A stretch of 64,000 nucleotides of DNA from Nymphaea colorata (lineage: Eukaryota > Streptophyta > Magnoliopsida > Nymphaeales > Nymphaeaceae): positions 22,103,934-22,167,933 of the forward strand of contig NC_045138.2 of assembly GCF_008831285.2 (NCBI RefSeq). The letters run 5' to 3'. Positions 37,201 to 42,964 of this stretch are shown piece after piece (the first letter of the stretch is position 1; every line of letters starts with the position of its first letter). The notes below the pieces were generated by a model that saw only the letters and a program-made list of their open reading frames with translations, did not search any database and was not told the origin of the DNA. The translations under genes and the position numbers were made by a program.

Positions 37201-40200
37201 GAAACCAATCTCATCAGTTACTTCAATTCATTTAATGAGAATGATCTAATATGTGGACACAAAGGGCAATAGTCAAATGGATAACCATATGAATGATCCA
37301 TGTTTATCCATCTTACTGACTTGGTGTGAACTGTGAACTCAAGCAAGTAAATTACCACAAACTCCAAATTAAGTATCAGTAGTACAAGAAAAAACCGTGT
37401 CATGGGCCAACTTTTCAGTCCATGCAGTGCTGAGGGTAGACACAAGCCTCAGCCAGCCAGTACTCTTCTAAGCATAGTAGAAAATGTTCTCTTGGCGAAC
37501 TAGAAGAGTGCTCCTTAGCACTTGGTAACCCACCAGCAAGGACCTTTCTCCTCATCGACTACTTAATATAAAATGGCTACAAGACTGGGTTAGAATAGAC
37601 AGTTTCCTTGAATGCCATTGCATTGAACAGTCTCCCATGAGAAAAAGCTTGTAGCTAAAACTATTTCTAAACAAGGTGCCAACCATCACCTTACTCGATT
37701 TCAAGTTTTTCTTTTGCTCATTCCCACACCATTATGTGCAGTTGTTGCAGAAACCTGCAGATCTGCTGGAGGAATTAGTTCTAACTCATGTCACACAATG
37801 CAAACTTAATGCTATATGTAGGAATTAGCATGCCAACAAGATCATACTTTGGGAAGAGTCCACTACTTTTGCCTAATCTTTACATTGCCTCTACACCAAT
37901 AGTGTGCATGTTCTAAATGCAAAATTTTTCTTTTGGCTTAGTTCTGATTGGTCCCATAAACTTTTTGAAATAACTTAGTACAAATGCCCATGCCATTTGC
38001 TTGGCCAGGACAGACAAAGTCAGACCACAACATTGTCCAGCTGCTAAATCACTGATGTCTTTGTCAACTTGATGTGATGTAGATCCACCAGTCTTCCCAC
38101 TTGGTCCTTCATACCAGTTTTTGAAGCATTGTTAGCCCATTCTCATCTTACAGCTGTTCTTCTTGCTGCATTTTGCTTAAAGGGTTTTCCAGGCCTCTAG
38201 CTTTCTATGTAACGAGTCTTTGCTGAAGAACAAAAAATATGCTAATTCCGTTGATGTCATGATGCCTTTGGCTAGCTACCCTCTAAATTCTTGGTTTGGT
38301 TCTTCCACACCTCAAAAACCCGTTTTCCTTATTCATAGTTTTGCTCAGTTAAATCCAGTACAAATTCAAGGGTCATTAAGATACAAAAATCAATCAAAGG
38401 GACCTATCCAATGTACTTCAACCATGTCATTCTTACGAGTTATAACATGCTTTGCATTCAAATCAGGCCTCATGGAGAATCCTTTTCCATGTGGAGTATC
38501 TCGTGGTGTATTTGACCCCGCTGAGCAGCTTTACTATAGTTTTGCCAACTGCCATTTCTGCTCATGCCTAAGTACTACTGTCCAAGATGTCGAACCTATC
38601 ACTAAACATCAACAATACAAAAACAACTTTAGTCATTCTTCTAGCTGCCCAGATGCCATACTTCAAAATGTGTGAGCATTCTCTTAACAAGAGCATCACT
38701 CTGGATTGATTGGTCATCTGAACAATGAAAAAATGCCAGCAACATTCCTACGTTGATGCATCTGCTCTATGGAATGCTAGTCCAAGATTCTCTACATTAG
38801 TTTAAGTTTAACCCAATACATTATGAAGAAAACCAAAGCACAACGAAGAGAGAGAAAGAGACAGAGATGGAGAGAGAGAAGTAAAATCTGCCATCCTCTC
38901 TTTCTTCTTCTTATTCAAACTTTCAGTGATTGCTAAATACTGTTTCCCACAGGCTTCACCACATAAGGCCATTACTAGAGTCCAGAATATAGCACAGGAT
39001 CCACATCTAGAAAGTATAGAAGCTTTCTAGTCCTCAAACATTTTGACACCTTTCCAACAATGAAACTGTGTCAAGAACTTATGCTAATTTTTCATCTTAA
39101 ATAAAGTTTGTTTTCTGCTTTATTTAGAGAGAATAAAGAAAACATAAAAAGTTGAGAAAGCTAGCATTTGGTCCTGAAATTTGTCGGGCTGAGAACCAGC
39201 CCCACAAACATTTAAATCAGTGTTGTACGTATCGTACGATACAGGGCCGTATCATACGATACGTACCGTCTCTTTTTAAATTTACAATACAATACACCAC
39301 ATGTATCGCAAATAGCTGGTATATCGTATGTATATCGCATGTATCATGCGTACACAGCCTGTATCGTATGATACAGGGTGATACACCCCGTATCACACGA
39401 TGCATGTCTATTTTGAAAAATATGTGATTAAAACCACCCTTTTCAAACTAATTTTTAAAACTTGCCTCCCTCTTCATTTCTGAACATATCTAAAAGTTGA
39501 AGAAGGGTGAGATTGTGGCAATATTCAAATGGAGTAATCAGTTTCACCATGAAATTGTCAATTTGAGGGCAGATTGATGCATGGATGATTGATACTTGCT
39601 TAGATAAAGAGGGTTCCGGTTTATATCTTCTACGAAAGATGAAAATGAGAATGAGATGATAAAGGTTACAAATGAACTTGTTTTCATTTGTTATTTGCAT
39701 TAACATTGAACAATTTTGTCTTGTGATGTGATGTATAGTGTACGTAAAACTTGGTTTTTGATGTGTTATGGATCTTATGACTTACTTATGAGTTATTATG
39801 TAGATCATCTTATAAATTATGTTTCTTGATGTCTTAGCTCGTGTTGTGTTGCTATATGATATTATGACCATTTATTAATGTTTGTGAAGTAACTTCATAC
39901 CTATTTTCTTGATTTATCTGATGATTTTTCTATATTTTTCTCTATTTTTTACTATTTTTTGAATTAAAAATGCGATACACATACGATACTTTACGATACG
40001 GTGTATCTATTGGCCTGAATGATACAGCTTTTGATACGATTTTACAACATTGATTTAAATACTTGACAAAAACTCCGAAGTACTATAAACTGTTACAAAA
40101 AGAAATAGTTGAACGTTGAACCAAATCATATGGCAAAAGGCAAATAAATCAAATAACACAGATATAATATTCTAGAATATATTAAAATTTTCCAAACCTT

Positions 40201-42931
40201 TGTAGAAGTAGGTGAATGAATATGGAAAACTGTGTGGTGGAAATCTGTATAAGCATTGGAGCGTGCTCCAGTACCGAGGAGTTTCTCACGTTTCTTGCTT
40301 CCAAGAAATGCAACATGTTCAATCATATGCGCAATTCCTTGTTCATCTTCTTCCTCATCAATTGATCCTACATGAACTTCCATGTGGGCCTCAAATCTAT
40401 GGAGGAGGAAAAACACACACACACACACGTAAAAGGTCAGCAAGTATTGTATGCATCAGAACAGTTATGACTAAGCATAGGTACAGAACATTCAACGGAA
40501 AAAGGAAAATAGAAAAAGGTCTCAACAGAATTTCCAAAGGCAACTGAATTATTCACTTAAAAGTTTAAAGCAACTGATGCCATCAGAGCATGCCTATTCT
40601 TCCACGAATCACCATAAAGCATTTACTGTTGATTTTTAATTGTTCATAAATGAGATAGTTTAGTATTACCTAATATATGAAAGAGTAGAAAATGGCCCAA
40701 ATTAATACATAAATAGAATATCTCAATTAAGTATTCCTAAACACCAGATTCAACCTAAGGAGATGCAGCATAGGCAGAATAAAGCAACCCTACATTCTCT
40801 TGCCTTAAAAAAGGAAGAACCACTTCTGTCGCCAGCAAGGTCCTGGTAAAACCCAAACCCATAATGTTGATACCTAATTTGGAGAGCCAATCCTAGATCC
40901 GCTTTTACACTGCACAGAACAGCTAATATGATTCTATGAATCCAGTCACATATGTAGTCATCTGATCGAACAGTCAGAGCATCATTCAGACATTTGATAT
41001 CCCGTCTCTGGCCAGAACCCACACATCTTCATCTCCATGTGAAAGGCTATAGACCATGTATATTAACAAGCTAGGGCCCATCTATATTTAAATCAGGCCA
41101 CCCATTGTCACAAATATCGTTCTGGGGTTTTTATCGGTGAGACTTTTCTCAGGTTTTTAACGGCAAAGATGTATGTTTCGGAAAAATATTGGGAAAAACT
41201 CAGAAAATTTTAAAAAATAAAAAATAGGTATGAATGAAATAAATGAAAAACTAATAGGAAAACATAAATGAAACTATATAACAGTGATAAAAGGATGTTT
41301 TAATGATAACAAAAATGATGAAAATAATTTAGTTTAAGTTTATATTTAAATCCATAATATCAATGATAAAAAATAGAAAAATGAAAAAATTGCAAAAAAT
41401 CGCAAAAAAAATGCGATAAATATTTTTTCTCATTTTTCCAAAATATTGTGATTTTTTCCTTTTTTCGTTTTTCTTATTTTTGGTGTTAATTTTCAAAAAT
41501 ACCATGATATCTGTGACACTGGGTCGGTGGGCCCACCAAGGTCTAGAAAGATCCAATAGGTCTAACCCATTTATTATTGCAAAACCCACCTGAACAAACA
41601 ATCTTTTACCAACATCTATTAGAGTGCATGTGCATTTATATAGAGAAAAGGGGGAAAAGGCCCAAAAGAAACTAGACCAACACGTGTGAGGGTGAGTGAG
41701 TTGACATGGTACAAGTACTTTCATGCACATAGAAACCAATATAGAGCAGAGAGAGCAAAAGAGGAAAGGAGGGACAGCTCTGCTACAGTAATGATGATGA
41801 AAATGATAATGTTAGTTTGAAATATTATTAGAAGCTTTGGCAATATAAAACGAACTTCAGTAATTCACCATCTAAAGCTAGTATATGAGAATATGAGTAT
41901 ATACCTGTTTGCAGGAACTTTGTTAGGTAGAATAAGATACCGTAGTCCATTTTTCAACTGTCCACGATATAGTTTGGGATGACAAGGAAGCTGCGAATTT
42001 AAAAAGCCTTCCAACTCTGCAGAACTCATTTGAGGTTCCCAGTAACCCAGGCCCTGCTTCTCCAAGACAGCATCCTCAGCCCAGGACGTGGACGCCACAT
42101 GTGGCTCATCTGGACCAACTGCCCCACATTGAACACCAGATGATTTCACCTACAAATAATTCTTTTGTGAGAATCTATGAATAATCATGTTTCATAATTT
42201 CATTCTGCTTCACACAAAGATAATCAACCTTGAACTAAACAAATCATAATGAAACCAGAAGTAAAGATGAGCAACAATATTATGTGCACACATGGACATC
42301 CAAAGTAATAGCTACAGGACCATTGGAAGGGTTAAGCCTTTGACAAGATATATTTTACAAAAGGATATGCCGATTATGAAAATATAGCCCCTCCTGCTAA
42401 AATGGCTAGTCTTAGGACTTCCATTTTCTCTACCTTCACCAATAAGTTACCCATTTTCCGATCTAATATCACAAAAGTCCTTTTACCTTCAACGAGAAAA
42501 TGTATATGGGATCCTCCACTTAGGTACAAAGCTGATAGCCGGATAGCTTTCAGCTTAAAGTTACTTATATTTTAAACAATATCCCCAGAGTTAGTTCAAT
42601 AGGTTTAGTAAGGTCATGGTTGATATAGGTCTTAACATGCAAATGGTGTTACAGGTAAAATTCTTTAAGTTTATACAAGATGATGTTGTGATTTTCTTTC
42701 TCTATTCTCATAACATAATCATCACAGAAATAAGAAAAAGGAAACTGAAATCACTGAACTGATCTTCAGAAAATATTATGGAGTACTTGCACAAATACAC
42801 CGAAAAGGACTGTTATATACATATTACGAAGCTGATAAATCCCTGCAAACATGCATTCATAAGTACACACACACACACACATATATACATACATACATAC
42901 ATACATACATACATACATACACATACATACA

Positions 42932-42964
<33 letters not shown>

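Noticed and set aside
39217-39427. ORFs on both strands at 39.2-39.4 kb
   Set aside because: They are translations of the GATAC palindromic repeats.
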